Positions 8,521 to 15,731 of a DNA stretch of 18,466 nucleotides are shown here, piece by piece. The DNA is from an uncultured Pedobacter sp. (GTDB lineage: Bacteria > Bacteroidota > Bacteroidia > Sphingobacteriales > Sphingobacteriaceae), in assembly GCF_946479715.1 (NCBI RefSeq), contig NZ_CAMLHF010000102.1, positions 1-18,466 of the forward strand, given 5' to 3'. The notes under the pieces are model-generated. The model saw nothing but the letters and a program-made list of their open reading frames with translations. It searched no databases and had not been told where the DNA came from. Every line of letters begins with the position of its first letter. Position 1 is the stretch's first letter. A program made the position numbers and the translations under genes.

Positions 8521-9297
8521 TTAGTTTTTGTTTAGCTGTGATATAGATTTCTGCATTTGAGACATCATATTTGTTAGCGTTTCAATAGTAGGCTCAGGTG
8601 TAGGGTCTGGCAGGGTAGATGAAATATAAGCTTTTGCTTTCCAGATTTCAAGAATATCTTCCGCTGCTATGGTGTAAGGATCATATACTTTATTGTCTGA
8701 GATTAACTTCAGTTCTTTGTTTTCCTTAAAGCGGTTGCCGGCTCTTTTATAAACTACACCTTCGTTCTTGCTCACAATAACATAGGTTTCGCCGGTTTTA
8801 ACATCATTCCAGTTATCCATGTATTCTCCTAATATTACGCTTCCCGATTGGATAGGCAACATAGAATCACCAACGATTTCGAAAGCTCTGAACGTTCCTT
8901 GCTTTAGGAAGGGCAGGGGTAATTGAAATTTGGGAAGGTCTTTAATATATTGTGGATCTGCGAAGCCATTTAAGTATCCGGCGCTAGCCTTAACAGGGAC
9001 CATCTCGATATTCTCATTGTCGTCTTTGTCTACAGATATACTCAGAATCCTAAGGTTCGAACCCTGGCTTTTTGGTTTAGGTTTCCAGCTGTCGTTTATA
9101 TTTTCATTGATAAATTCATCTATAGTCAGTTCAAAATATTCTGCTATTTTTTTTAGTAAATCATATTTTGGTTCTGCTCTGTCCTCTTCGTAAGCACCAA
9201 TCAATGATCTTTTAATTCCCATTGCATCAGCGAATTGCTGCTGTGTGTGGCCTTTTTTCTTTCTTAAGTACTTAAGGTTGGATGAAATATTTGACAT
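8521..9297 (-). CDS. XRE-family HTH repressor with S24 (LexA/CI-type) self-cleavage domain
   Basis: A 258-residue transcriptional regulator. Residues 8-63 form an HTH_3/XRE domain (LKYLRKKKGHTQQQFADAMG, then IKRSLIGAYEEDRAEPK). After a linker (about 70-95) the C-terminal half is an S24 peptidase-like domain with a complete self-cleavage set: an Ala106-Gly107 scissile-type pair (VKASAGYLNG), Ser145 in VGDSMLP, and Lys184 in VVYKRAG. The Ser-Lys distance of 39 is close to LexA's 37. Such proteins dimerise on palindromic operators and are inactivated by RecA-stimulated autocleavage, though some family members respond to other cues. It is the first gene of a likely transcript with bioF and bioD, and is divergent from the GIY-YIG gene. 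Three operator-like palindromes lie immediately upstream, so autoregulation is likely. It is not the housekeeping LexA, whose DNA-binding domain is a winged helix rather than XRE. A phage origin is possible, but no other phage gene is nearby. Confidence 0.88.
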   Translation of the reverse strand: MSNISSNLKYLRKKKGHTQQQFADAMGIKRSLIGAYEEDRAEPKYDLLKKIAEYFELTIDEFINENINDSWKPKPKSQGSNLRILSISVDKDDNENIEMVPVKASAGYLNGFADPQYIKDLPKFQLPLPFLKQGTFRAFEIVGDSMLPIQSGSVILGEYMDNWNDVKTGETYVIVSKNEGVVYKRAGNRFKENKELKLISDNKVYDPYTIAAEDILEIWKAKAYISSTLPDPTPEPTIETLTNMMSQMQKSISQLNKN

Positions 9298-9326
9298 AAA
9301 ATAAAAATTTAAAATTTATTTGTTTT

Positions 9327-9343
9327 TACTAAAATAGTTAGTA
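9327..9343. promoter_or_regulatory. Operator-like palindrome O1
   Basis: TACTAA-AATAG-TTAGTA: a perfect 6-bp inverted repeat with a 5-bp centre, 17 bp in all. It lies in the predicted leader of the repressor gene, 30 bp upstream of its start codon. Size and symmetry fit a dimeric XRE-type repressor. Confidence 0.6.
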
Positions 9344-9371
9344 TTATTGTGCCAATAAAGTTAGTATTATT
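9336..9371 (+). repeat. 13-bp direct repeat in the divergent control region
   Basis: AGTTAGTATTATT occurs at 9336-9348 and again at 9359-9371, offset by 23 bp. Each copy carries the right arm of O1 or O2 plus the 3' flank TTATT, so the conservation extends past the palindrome half-site. Confidence 0.8.
9350..9366. promoter_or_regulatory. Operator-like palindrome O2 (one perfect half-site)
   Basis: TGCCAA-TAAAG-TTAGTA: the right half is identical to O1, the left half matches TACTAA at 4 of 6 positions. Its centre is 23 bp from that of O1, about two helical turns, so repressor dimers on O1 and O2 would lie on nearly the same DNA face. It overlaps the candidate -7 element of the repressor promoter. 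Confidence 0.5.
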
Positions 9372-9388
9372 TATTTGAATATCCAAAA
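9356..9388 (-). promoter_or_regulatory. Candidate promoter of the repressor-bioF-bioD transcript
   Basis: On the minus strand, TTTTG (9388-9384) is followed after 20 bp by TAACTTTA (9363-9356), 7 of 8 matches to TAnnTTTG. Spacing is in the usual Bacteroidota range. Transcription would begin near 9350 and the leader would contain O1. O2 covers the -7 element, so occupancy of O1/O2 should repress this promoter. Confidence 0.45.
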
Positions 9389-9407
9389 GGAGTACTAATT
9401 AATTTAG
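9374..9407 (+). promoter_or_regulatory. Candidate promoter of the GIY-YIG gene
   Basis: TTTG (9374-9377) followed after 22 bp by TAATTTAG (9400-9407), 7 of 8 matches to TAnnTTTG; start near 9413, about 20 nt before the ATG. The -7 box lies inside O3. An alternative is TTG 9347-9349, 20 bp, TTTATTTG 9370-9377, whose -7 box lacks the conserved A at position 2; there O2 would occupy the spacer. Confidence 0.38.
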
Positions 9408-9409
9408 TT
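9393..9409. promoter_or_regulatory. Operator-like palindrome O3
   Basis: TACTAA-TTAAT-TTAGTT: same length and 5-bp spacer as O1, with perfect 5-bp arms (ACTAA/TTAGT) and a mismatch only at the outer base. It overlaps the best -7 candidate for the GIY-YIG gene (9400-9407) and ends 23 bp before that gene's ATG. Confidence 0.55.
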
Positions 9410-9432
9410 TATAATAATTTAAGCTTAAAGCC

Positions 9433-9783
9433 ATGAAAAAGTTCGTATACATTGTAACAGACAGAAACCGTACTAGTTTACACGTTGGAATGAGTTCTGA
9501 TTTAATTAAGACGCTGGATTTCTACAAGCAAATGCCTTGCTTGTTTTTTGATAGCAGTCAACAACTTACCAGATTGGTGTATTTTGAAGAATTTAAAACA
9601 GAAGCACAGGCTTTAAGCAGATTTAAAATAATGAGCAGATTCACCAGAATGCAAAAGGAGCGGGTAGTAAGATCATGTAACCCTGATTGGGTTGATTTAA
9701 CTATAGGGTTGGATTTTGAACATATCATTTCCAGCAAGAAGCTGATCAATCAGGTTAACCTGCCATTTAATATGTATTCTTAA
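9433..9783 (+). CDS. Small GIY-YIG-fold protein, catalytic residues degenerate
   Basis: A 116-residue protein related to the YhbQ/UPF0213 single-domain GIY-YIG group. The fold pattern is retained: FVYIVTDRNRTSLHVGMSSD matches the GIY and YIG strands, LVYFEEFKTEAQAL the central strand and helix, and FTRMQKERVVRSCNPDW the C-terminal helix (compare YhbQ LTKRQKERLV). The catalytic positions are changed, by my hand alignment to E. coli YhbQ: the YIG tyrosine is His (LHVG), the conserved Arg after the motif is Thr (DLIKT for DVERR), and the metal-binding Glu of the later helix is Phe (SRFKIM). Nuclease activity by the standard mechanism is therefore doubtful; a nucleic-acid-binding role is possible. 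The gene is divergent from the S24 repressor across the operator region and ends at a strong terminator. Function unknown. Confidence 0.78.
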   Translation: MKKFVYIVTDRNRTSLHVGMSSDLIKTLDFYKQMPCLFFDSSQQLTRLVYFEEFKTEAQALSRFKIMSRFTRMQKERVVRSCNPDWVDLTIGLDFEHIISSKKLINQVNLPFNMYS

Positions 9784-9787
9784 AAAC

Positions 9788-9824
9788 AAAAAAAGTTCAA
9801 ATAGATTTCTATTTGAACTTTTTT
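9788..9824. terminator. Bidirectional intrinsic terminator between the GIY-YIG gene and the metalloprotease gene
   Basis: Perfect 10-bp stem GTTCAAATAG (9795-9804) with CTATTTGAAC (9809-9818), loop ATTT, flanked by seven A (9788-9794) and six T (9819-9824) that extend the stem to 16 bp. It lies 4 bp after the GIY-YIG stop and 22 bp beyond the minus-strand gene's stop, serving both convergent transcripts. Confidence 0.92.
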
Positions 9825-9846
9825 ATAATGTTATTAAAAAATAACC

Positions 9847-12800
9847 TTACCAACCAGGGGCAAATGTTAATCCAAATACACCGGCTTTAACATCTTTACG
9901 CTGGAATGGGAAAGCATAATAAGGCTCCAATACAAAGTAACCAAACACATTCACCCTAACAGAAACACCTGCACTTAAAGCTGGTACCCTTTCAGCAGGT
10001 TTACCGTTTGGCAAAAGCACACCATTGGGCTGGCTTTTGAAAGATACTTTCGAATCTTCATCCCAAGCCAATCCGGCATCAAAGAATAGGTTTAAGTCAG
10101 TAAATAAAAACTTAGATGGTATTTGAGCTAACTTTTTAGGACCTGTAAATGGTAGGCGTACTTCAAAGTTCACTACAGCAATTTTACTACCGGATAGCTG
10201 ATTGATATCGAAGTTTCCACCTAAGTTATTGCTCTTATATAGAGAGTTTGCTTCGTAACCCCTTATCAGGTATGGATATCCTGCATACAATGGATAAAGA
10301 TTCTCACCGTCTCTTCCAATTCTGATGTAGTTGTAAGTTCTGGCGGCAAAGGTGAAAGGTTTAACACGAACATACTTCCTTAAATCAACCGTGATAGCAG
10401 AGAAACTGTAATCACCAAAATATTGTTCAGCTCCAACTCTATATCTAAATCCATCAAGCGGAGAGGTAACACCCATGATAGAGTTGTCGCCTACAAATGA
10501 AGCATTAGCCTGGAAAATAGTAAATGAATTAAACGGTATACCTAATTCCTGTGAAGCCTGGTCTGTTGGTATTTTTTTCTTTTCAGAACCAAGATAATAT
10601 GAGCCTGTTTCGTCGTAATAGTTACTTATACGATCTATACGGTAACTGTAACGTGAAAATGCACCGCCAAGCTCAAACCTATGTACCTTGTTAAACGGAT
10701 ATGCACCAAATAACTGCATCTGATCTTCAAATGTCCGTATCAGGTTGGTTCTGTCGTTTATAACATTTAGCTTACTGCCGTCACTCTGATCAATTTGTTC
10801 TGCTGCAATGTCTCTAAAACCAGTAATGTATGGGATGTGCGACAATGCAAATCCCCAGTTAATTCTGCTTTGCTGATTAATGTATCCTACAAGACCACCA
10901 AAATCATAGATTTCGCCATTTACTGATAAGTTGGCTATGATCTGATTTTTGCCTAAAATATCACTGAACATCCCCACAATACCACCCTGAACTCCAGTTC
11001 CAAATCTGCTTGTTGAAACCCCTACACCGCTATTAGCAAGATAATCGAGTTTGAACTTTGGTTTGTATGGAACCAGTTTCATCGAATCAGCAACTGTCTT
11101 TTCAAATTTTTCAAAGTTTCCAAGATTAGAATTTACAAGGTCAACCCCTGTGTTTTCCATTGGAGGCAATATTGCCGCATCGAAATTTACCTCGTTAACA
11201 TCAACTGGTTTTGATTTGAAATTACTGACAGGAGAGTTGTACAAAGTATACCTCTGATAACGATAGTAGCTATAAATGATGTCGTCGTTTCTTGAAACCG
11301 AAATAGCTGGTGAGAACTCAGTAACCCCGCTAATACCGGTAAAGTAGTCGGTAAGTTGTTTTACTGTATTATCACCAAGGTTGTATTCATATAAATTTCT
11401 GAAACCATCTCTGTTAGATAAGAAGAATAATCTTTTACTATCGCCAGAGAACTGTGCATTTAAGTTATTTGCACCTGGGAAAACAGGTATATCTGTTAAC
11501 GACTTACTTTCAATATCATAAACAGTTAGGTTAATGGGGTGAACAGCATTGCTGCCGTTTTTCATTATTGAAGCTCTATCTGATGAAAAAACAAGCTTTT
11601 TCCCGTCTGGAGAATAACTAGGTGCATAATCAGAATAAGCATCGTTGGTAATCGGAGTTACCGTTTTCGTTTTGATATTGTAAGTAAAAATATCGCTCTG
11701 TCCTTCAACCATTCCGGAGAATGCGATGTCATCGCCATTTGGCGACCAGGTAAGATTTCCAAACTGCTCAACATTGGACATATCTGCTCTTAAAGCAACA
11801 CTTCCATTGTCAACATTAATTACCATCAGCTGATTTCGGCCCTTACTGAAGATACTAAAGGCAAACTGCTTACTGTCTGGCGACCACGCACCTGCAGATT
11901 CCAGGAAGTTAAAGTCGTCGATATGTGAATTGGCTACCTGACTACTTAGCTTCCTCATTATCTTGCCCGTCTTGGCATCGGCTAAGAACAGATCTATACC
12001 AAATAAATCTTTTTCCGAAAGGAAACAGAGATACTTCCCATCAGGACTGATTGCAGGGGCCACATTCATATTTCCTGCATTCTTGTTGTCGATAATTTTT
12101 GTACCGCTTATCTTAATCTGAGAGCTATCTGATTTTAACATTGGACGATAATGCGACTCTATCGCATTTTTCCATAGTCCTGATAGAGTATTGTCGTCAT
12201 ATCCGAAGGTATATTTTAACCCATTCTCATATCCAAATCTCGCTGTAGCTTTAAACAAAGGAACAATAGTAGTATCACCATAAACTGAACCTACAAAAGT
12301 CCAGAATGCTTGTCCGTAACGATAAGGGAAGTATTTGTTAGAATTGGTAAGGTCTTTCAAAGAAGGAATATCTCTGTTTAATAACGCATCCCTCATCCAC
12401 ATTGAGGTAAAAGCATCGGTTTTACCAACAGATAGATATTCTGCCATACCCTCAATCATCCATAAAGGAATCTGACTGATGTTTTCCAGACCAATAGAAT
12501 CCTTTTCAAGCAGGATGTGATATTGAAAGGCGTGAACCAACTCGTGACCCAAAACGTGCCTGGTTTGGTTATTCAGCTCCATTACAGGCATAATTACCCT
12601 GTTCTTAAGCGCCTCAGTAACACCACCTGTACCCACTCCAATTTCACCCTGCAGCGCAGTAGTTTGCTGAAAATCTGGGTGATTGTTGTAAAGTATGATG
12701 GGGTTCTTTTTAAGGAATGTATCTCTGAAGATCTCCTGATGCATTTTATACCATGTTTCCGCATCCTGTGCGAATTTCTGGATCATCTTTTCATTTTTAA

Positions 12801-12966
12801 GATAATAATAAAGCTCAAAATGTGGAGTTTGCAGCACCTTAAACTTCTCATTTTTATACCGCACCTTATTCTGACCAAAGTATTGAGCCTGAACGGAAAC
12901 AGCAGATATCATTAGGAAGACCAGCAGTGGAATTAGCCTTCTCAAAAATGTAGAGTTCATGATCAT
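9847..12966 (-). CDS. Predicted outer-membrane protein: metalloprotease + TolB-like propeller + C-terminal beta-barrel
   Basis: A 1039-residue exported protein with a signal peptide (RRLIPLLVFLMISAVSVQAQ, cleavage after QA). Domain 1 (about 30-270) is a peptidase MA-like gluzincin: HELVH at 141-145 with Glu142, and IEGMAEYL with Glu172 as the probable third zinc ligand. Domain 2 (about 290-600) is a PD40/TolB-like beta-propeller, with repeats such as AISPDGKYLCFLS, AWSPDSKQFAFS, TWSPNGDDIAFSG and SYSPDGKKLVFSS. Domain 3 (about 640-1039) resembles the surface-antigen barrel (Bac_surface_Ag), with strands such as FEVRLPFTGP and FTDLNLFFDAGLAWDE, and a C-terminal aromatic end (FAPGW) as in many outer-membrane proteins. 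The physiological substrate is unknown. Start is ATG 12966 or 12960; both keep the signal peptide. It lies 40 bp downstream of the PBP1a gene with no terminator between, so it may be co-transcribed. Confidence 0.83.
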   Translation of the reverse strand: MIMNSTFLRRLIPLLVFLMISAVSVQAQYFGQNKVRYKNEKFKVLQTPHFELYYYLKNEKMIQKFAQDAETWYKMHQEIFRDTFLKKNPIILYNNHPDFQQTTALQGEIGVGTGGVTEALKNRVIMPVMELNNQTRHVLGHELVHAFQYHILLEKDSIGLENISQIPLWMIEGMAEYLSVGKTDAFTSMWMRDALLNRDIPSLKDLTNSNKYFPYRYGQAFWTFVGSVYGDTTIVPLFKATARFGYENGLKYTFGYDDNTLSGLWKNAIESHYRPMLKSDSSQIKISGTKIIDNKNAGNMNVAPAISPDGKYLCFLSEKDLFGIDLFLADAKTGKIMRKLSSQVANSHIDDFNFLESAGAWSPDSKQFAFSIFSKGRNQLMVINVDNGSVALRADMSNVEQFGNLTWSPNGDDIAFSGMVEGQSDIFTYNIKTKTVTPITNDAYSDYAPSYSPDGKKLVFSSDRASIMKNGSNAVHPINLTVYDIESKSLTDIPVFPGANNLNAQFSGDSKRLFFLSNRDGFRNLYEYNLGDNTVKQLTDYFTGISGVTEFSPAISVSRNDDIIYSYYRYQRYTLYNSPVSNFKSKPVDVNEVNFDAAILPPMENTGVDLVNSNLGNFEKFEKTVADSMKLVPYKPKFKLDYLANSGVGVSTSRFGTGVQGGIVGMFSDILGKNQIIANLSVNGEIYDFGGLVGYINQQSRINWGFALSHIPYITGFRDIAAEQIDQSDGSKLNVINDRTNLIRTFEDQMQLFGAYPFNKVHRFELGGAFSRYSYRIDRISNYYDETGSYYLGSEKKKIPTDQASQELGIPFNSFTIFQANASFVGDNSIMGVTSPLDGFRYRVGAEQYFGDYSFSAITVDLRKYVRVKPFTFAARTYNYIRIGRDGENLYPLYAGYPYLIRGYEANSLYKSNNLGGNFDINQLSGSKIAVVNFEVRLPFTGPKKLAQIPSKFLFTDLNLFFDAGLAWDEDSKVSFKSQPNGVLLPNGKPAERVPALSAGVSVRVNVFGYFVLEPYYAFPFQRKDVKAGVFGLTFAPGW

Positions 12967-13006
12967 AGTATGACTATTATTGGTTATAATTTATAAATAT
13001 TAAAAA

Positions 13007-15469
13007 CTACTGTTGTTCATTTTTCTTTCTCTCTTTTTCTTTTTCCTTTTCTTCCTGACGCTGCTTTCTTTTTAACTGACGCTCTTCTTTTTTAGTTAGG
13101 GGAGCTTCTGTTGCCGGTTGTGGTTTAGCAGGTTCAGGGGTTTTATTTTCTTCAGGTTTAGGAACTATAACATCCTGTTGAACGGGTTGTGCTTCTTCAG
13201 TTGCAGGAACATCAAAATTCGTTGAATCTACGGCCATACTGTCGGTACTTGTTGTGTCAACAGTATATCTAGGTGTAGGGCAATCAATATCTCTGGTAAT
13301 TTTAACCTTCGATTTAGGGAAAGGTCCCATTGTATATCCGGTACTTTGATCCTTGTAAACCTTTTCCATGAATTTAGCAAAAATAGGCAGGGCAGTTCTT
13401 GAACCTTCACCGGTTTCTCCATTTTTAAAGTGTGCAGTGCGTTCGTCGCACCCAACCCAAACACCCGTAACCAGATCCTTAGTAACCCCCATATACCAGG
13501 CATCCACGTAATCGGATGATGTTCCTGTTTTGCCACCAATCTGGTTATTGTTTTTCCACAGATCCCATTCCCAAAGCGCTTGCGAAGTTCCACCAGGTTC
13601 TTCCATACCGCCTCTAAGCATGTATAGCATTAACCATGCAATTTCTTCGGTAAGTGTTCTTTTTGTTTTTGGCTTAAATTCTTCAATGATGTTATCATCC
13701 AGATCGGTAACCTTTTCAACCAGAATAGGCTCTGTTTTGATACCTCCATTTAAGAAGGTTCCATACGCTTTAACCATTTCATATACAGTTACATCATTTG
13801 GCCCAAGGCTCACAGAAGGTACAGAAGCCAGGTGACTGTCAATACCACATTCATGTGCCCATTTTACCACGTTTTCGGCACCTACTTTTTCGGTGACCTG
13901 AGCGGTAATGGTATTTACTGATTTTGCCATGGCCCAGCGCAGCGACATTTCACGATAGCTATTGCTCCAGTCTGCATTTCTTGGCTCCCAATATTCTGTC
14001 TTTCCGTTTTCCTGGTAAGAGATGCGGACAGGTTTGTCTGTAAACTTATCGCACGGACTCATTCCTGATTCCAACGCTGCTAAATAAGCAAATGGTTTAA
14101 AAGTAGAACCCGCTTGTCTTTTAGATTGATTTACATGGTCATATTTAAAAAACTTATGGTCAATACCGCCAACCCAAACCTTAATTTTTCCATTGAAGGG
14201 ATCCATGGTCATCATTCCGGTATTCATTATTTTACCATAATACCTGATGGAGTCCATGGTCGAAAAGAGTGTATCTCTATCGCCTTTCCATGTAAAGATT
14301 TTCATCTTCTTTTTCTTGTTGAAATAAGCCTCTACTGAATCAGGAGAATTGCTGAATCTTTTTTGAAGAAGCGCATATATAGGTAGGTTTTTCTTCGCAC
14401 GCTCAGGGTAATCAACCTTTTTCTTTTCAGAATCCTCCCATGGATCTTCCTTACCCCAAACATTATAAAACCTTTTCTGAATAACCTTCATTTGTTCCGA
14501 AACAGCTTCCTCTGCATATTTTTGCAGTTTTGAATCTATAGTGGTATATATTTTCAGACCGTCTTCATACAGGTCGTAGCCATTCTCCTCGCACCATTTT
14601 TCCAGGTATTTATCCACTGCAGCCCTTAGGTAAGAATCGCCATCGCTGCCTTCATCAATACGTCCTTCCTTAAGCTTTATTGGTTTGTGTTTGAAACTGT
14701 CTAGCTGAGCAGCATTGATGTAATTGTATTTATTCATTTGAGCTAAAGCCACATTGCGTCTTTCTAAAGCTCTTTCAGGATTTTTTATAGGATTATATAA
14801 ACTGGTCCCTTTTAACATACCTACCAATAAGGCCGATTCAGGTATATCCAGTTCGTTTGTCTGCTTGTCGAAGTAAATTCTTGCGGCTGTTTTTATTCCA
14901 TAAGCGTTATTCCCAAAAGAAACCGTATTCAGGTACATGGTTATGATGTCGTTTTTGGAATAATTAGATTCTAGTTTAACAGCCGTAAGCCATTCTTTAA
15001 GCTTGGGTATAAGCGTGCGCAATAGTGGGATATGACTTAATAGTCCTTGCGATTTATTGTAACGTGTGCGATAAAGGTTTTTAGCCAATTGCTGAGTAAT
15101 TGTACTGGCACCTCTTTTATCACCGGTAGCGGTAGATATTCCACTTGATAATAAGGAACGAAAATCGATTCCCATGTGGCTGTAAAAGCGTACGTCTTCA
15201 GTCGCTACAAGTGCATTAATTACACTGGGTGCTATTTCATTGAAATTTACCGGGGTACGGTTTTCTTTGTAATAGCGGCCAATTAATTTACCGTCGGCCG
15301 TGTATAATTCTGAGCCTACACGAAGGGTAGGTGTTTTTATATCTTTAGAGGAAGGAGAATAACCAAATAACCATAAAAAGTTAAGTTGCAACGCACAAAA
15401 GAAGATAATGATACAAAAAAGAACTATGCTCGAATAACGGATGTACTTATTGCGAATTTCTTTAAACAT
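13007..15469 (-). CDS. Bifunctional penicillin-binding protein 1A (GT51 transglycosylase / transpeptidase)
   Basis: Class A PBP of 820 residues that polymerises lipid II into glycan strands and cross-links stem peptides. One N-terminal transmembrane helix (about 13-33) anchors it in the inner membrane. The GT51 domain carries catalytic Glu91 in ATEDVRFYSHMGID and GASTITQQLAKNL. The transpeptidase domain has all three penicillin-binding motifs: SxxK at Ser455-Lys458 (AGSTFKPFA), SxN at Ser517-Asn519 (KSVNTITAQ), and KTG at Lys647 (GGKTGTSSDYVDAW). The C-terminus is a low-complexity periplasmic tail (about 745-820): first Pro/Glu/Gln-rich, then very rich in Lys, Arg, Glu and Gln, possibly binding peptidoglycan or a partner. 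Start ATG 15469 places the basic residues just before the helix. Upstream is a 314-bp gene-free region. Confidence 0.95.
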   Translation of the reverse strand: MFKEIRNKYIRYSSIVLFCIIIFFCALQLNFLWLFGYSPSSKDIKTPTLRVGSELYTADGKLIGRYYKENRTPVNFNEIAPSVINALVATEDVRFYSHMGIDFRSLLSSGISTATGDKRGASTITQQLAKNLYRTRYNKSQGLLSHIPLLRTLIPKLKEWLTAVKLESNYSKNDIITMYLNTVSFGNNAYGIKTAARIYFDKQTNELDIPESALLVGMLKGTSLYNPIKNPERALERRNVALAQMNKYNYINAAQLDSFKHKPIKLKEGRIDEGSDGDSYLRAAVDKYLEKWCEENGYDLYEDGLKIYTTIDSKLQKYAEEAVSEQMKVIQKRFYNVWGKEDPWEDSEKKKVDYPERAKKNLPIYALLQKRFSNSPDSVEAYFNKKKKMKIFTWKGDRDTLFSTMDSIRYYGKIMNTGMMTMDPFNGKIKVWVGGIDHKFFKYDHVNQSKRQAGSTFKPFAYLAALESGMSPCDKFTDKPVRISYQENGKTEYWEPRNADWSNSYREMSLRWAMAKSVNTITAQVTEKVGAENVVKWAHECGIDSHLASVPSVSLGPNDVTVYEMVKAYGTFLNGGIKTEPILVEKVTDLDDNIIEEFKPKTKRTLTEEIAWLMLYMLRGGMEEPGGTSQALWEWDLWKNNNQIGGKTGTSSDYVDAWYMGVTKDLVTGVWVGCDERTAHFKNGETGEGSRTALPIFAKFMEKVYKDQSTGYTMGPFPKSKVKITRDIDCPTPRYTVDTTSTDSMAVDSTNFDVPATEEAQPVQQDVIVPKPEENKTPEPAKPQPATEAPLTKKEERQLKRKQRQEEKEKEKERKKNEQQ

Positions 15470-15500
15470 GTGATAAAGATGAAAAAAAACGTAAAACTGT

Positions 15501-15520
15501 TAGTGTTAAATAGTGTTAAA
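15501..15520. repeat. Tandem 10-bp duplication upstream of PBP1a
   Basis: TAGTGTTAAA is repeated twice with no spacer. It lies 32-51 bp upstream of the PBP1a start codon, so it is inside the leader or promoter of that gene. One helical turn per copy would place bound proteins on the same DNA face; it may equally be a chance duplication. Confidence 0.75.
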
Positions 15521-15720
15521 ACTTGCAATGCAAATAAACACAATTAATTAATAAACTGGTTGATTTGATATTTCAAGTTGCTTTATTCTATTTAGCGTAT
15601 AATTGAGAGTGCAAAAAGATTTATAAAACAATTGTTAATCAGGAAAATAAGAACACAAAAACCAGTTCTCAGAATCTGGAATTACTATGAATTTAGGCTT
15701 TATGCTTCAAAAAACATAAA

Positions 15721-15728
15721 CAAAGATA
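15721..15728 (-). promoter_or_regulatory. Candidate -7 element for PBP1a
   Basis: Minus-strand TATCTTTG is a perfect match to TAnnTTTG. No TTG lies at the expected 17-23 bp upstream; the nearest is 14 bp away, inside the 15732-15747 palindrome. A start here would give a leader of about 245 nt. Confidence 0.25.
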
Positions 15729-15731
15729 ATA

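Noticed and set aside
8521..9297. Housekeeping LexA (global SOS repressor)
   Set aside because: The DNA-binding half is XRE-type HTH rather than the LexA winged helix, and the operator-like sites are local. RecA responsiveness remains possible.
8521..9783. Prophage remnant
   Set aside because: The repressor is CI-like, but there is no integrase, excisionase, structural gene or attachment-site repeat nearby, and flanking genes are ordinary chromosomal ones.
9433..9783. Homing endonuclease or intron-encoded GIY-YIG nuclease
   Set aside because: Free-standing gene with its own terminator, no DNA-recognition extension, no interrupted host gene, and catalytic residues replaced.
12517..12915. 132-codon plus-strand open frame inside the metalloprotease gene
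   Set aside because: Antisense shadow of the metalloprotease domain, whose HELVH and EGMAEYL motifs are clearly in the other strand.
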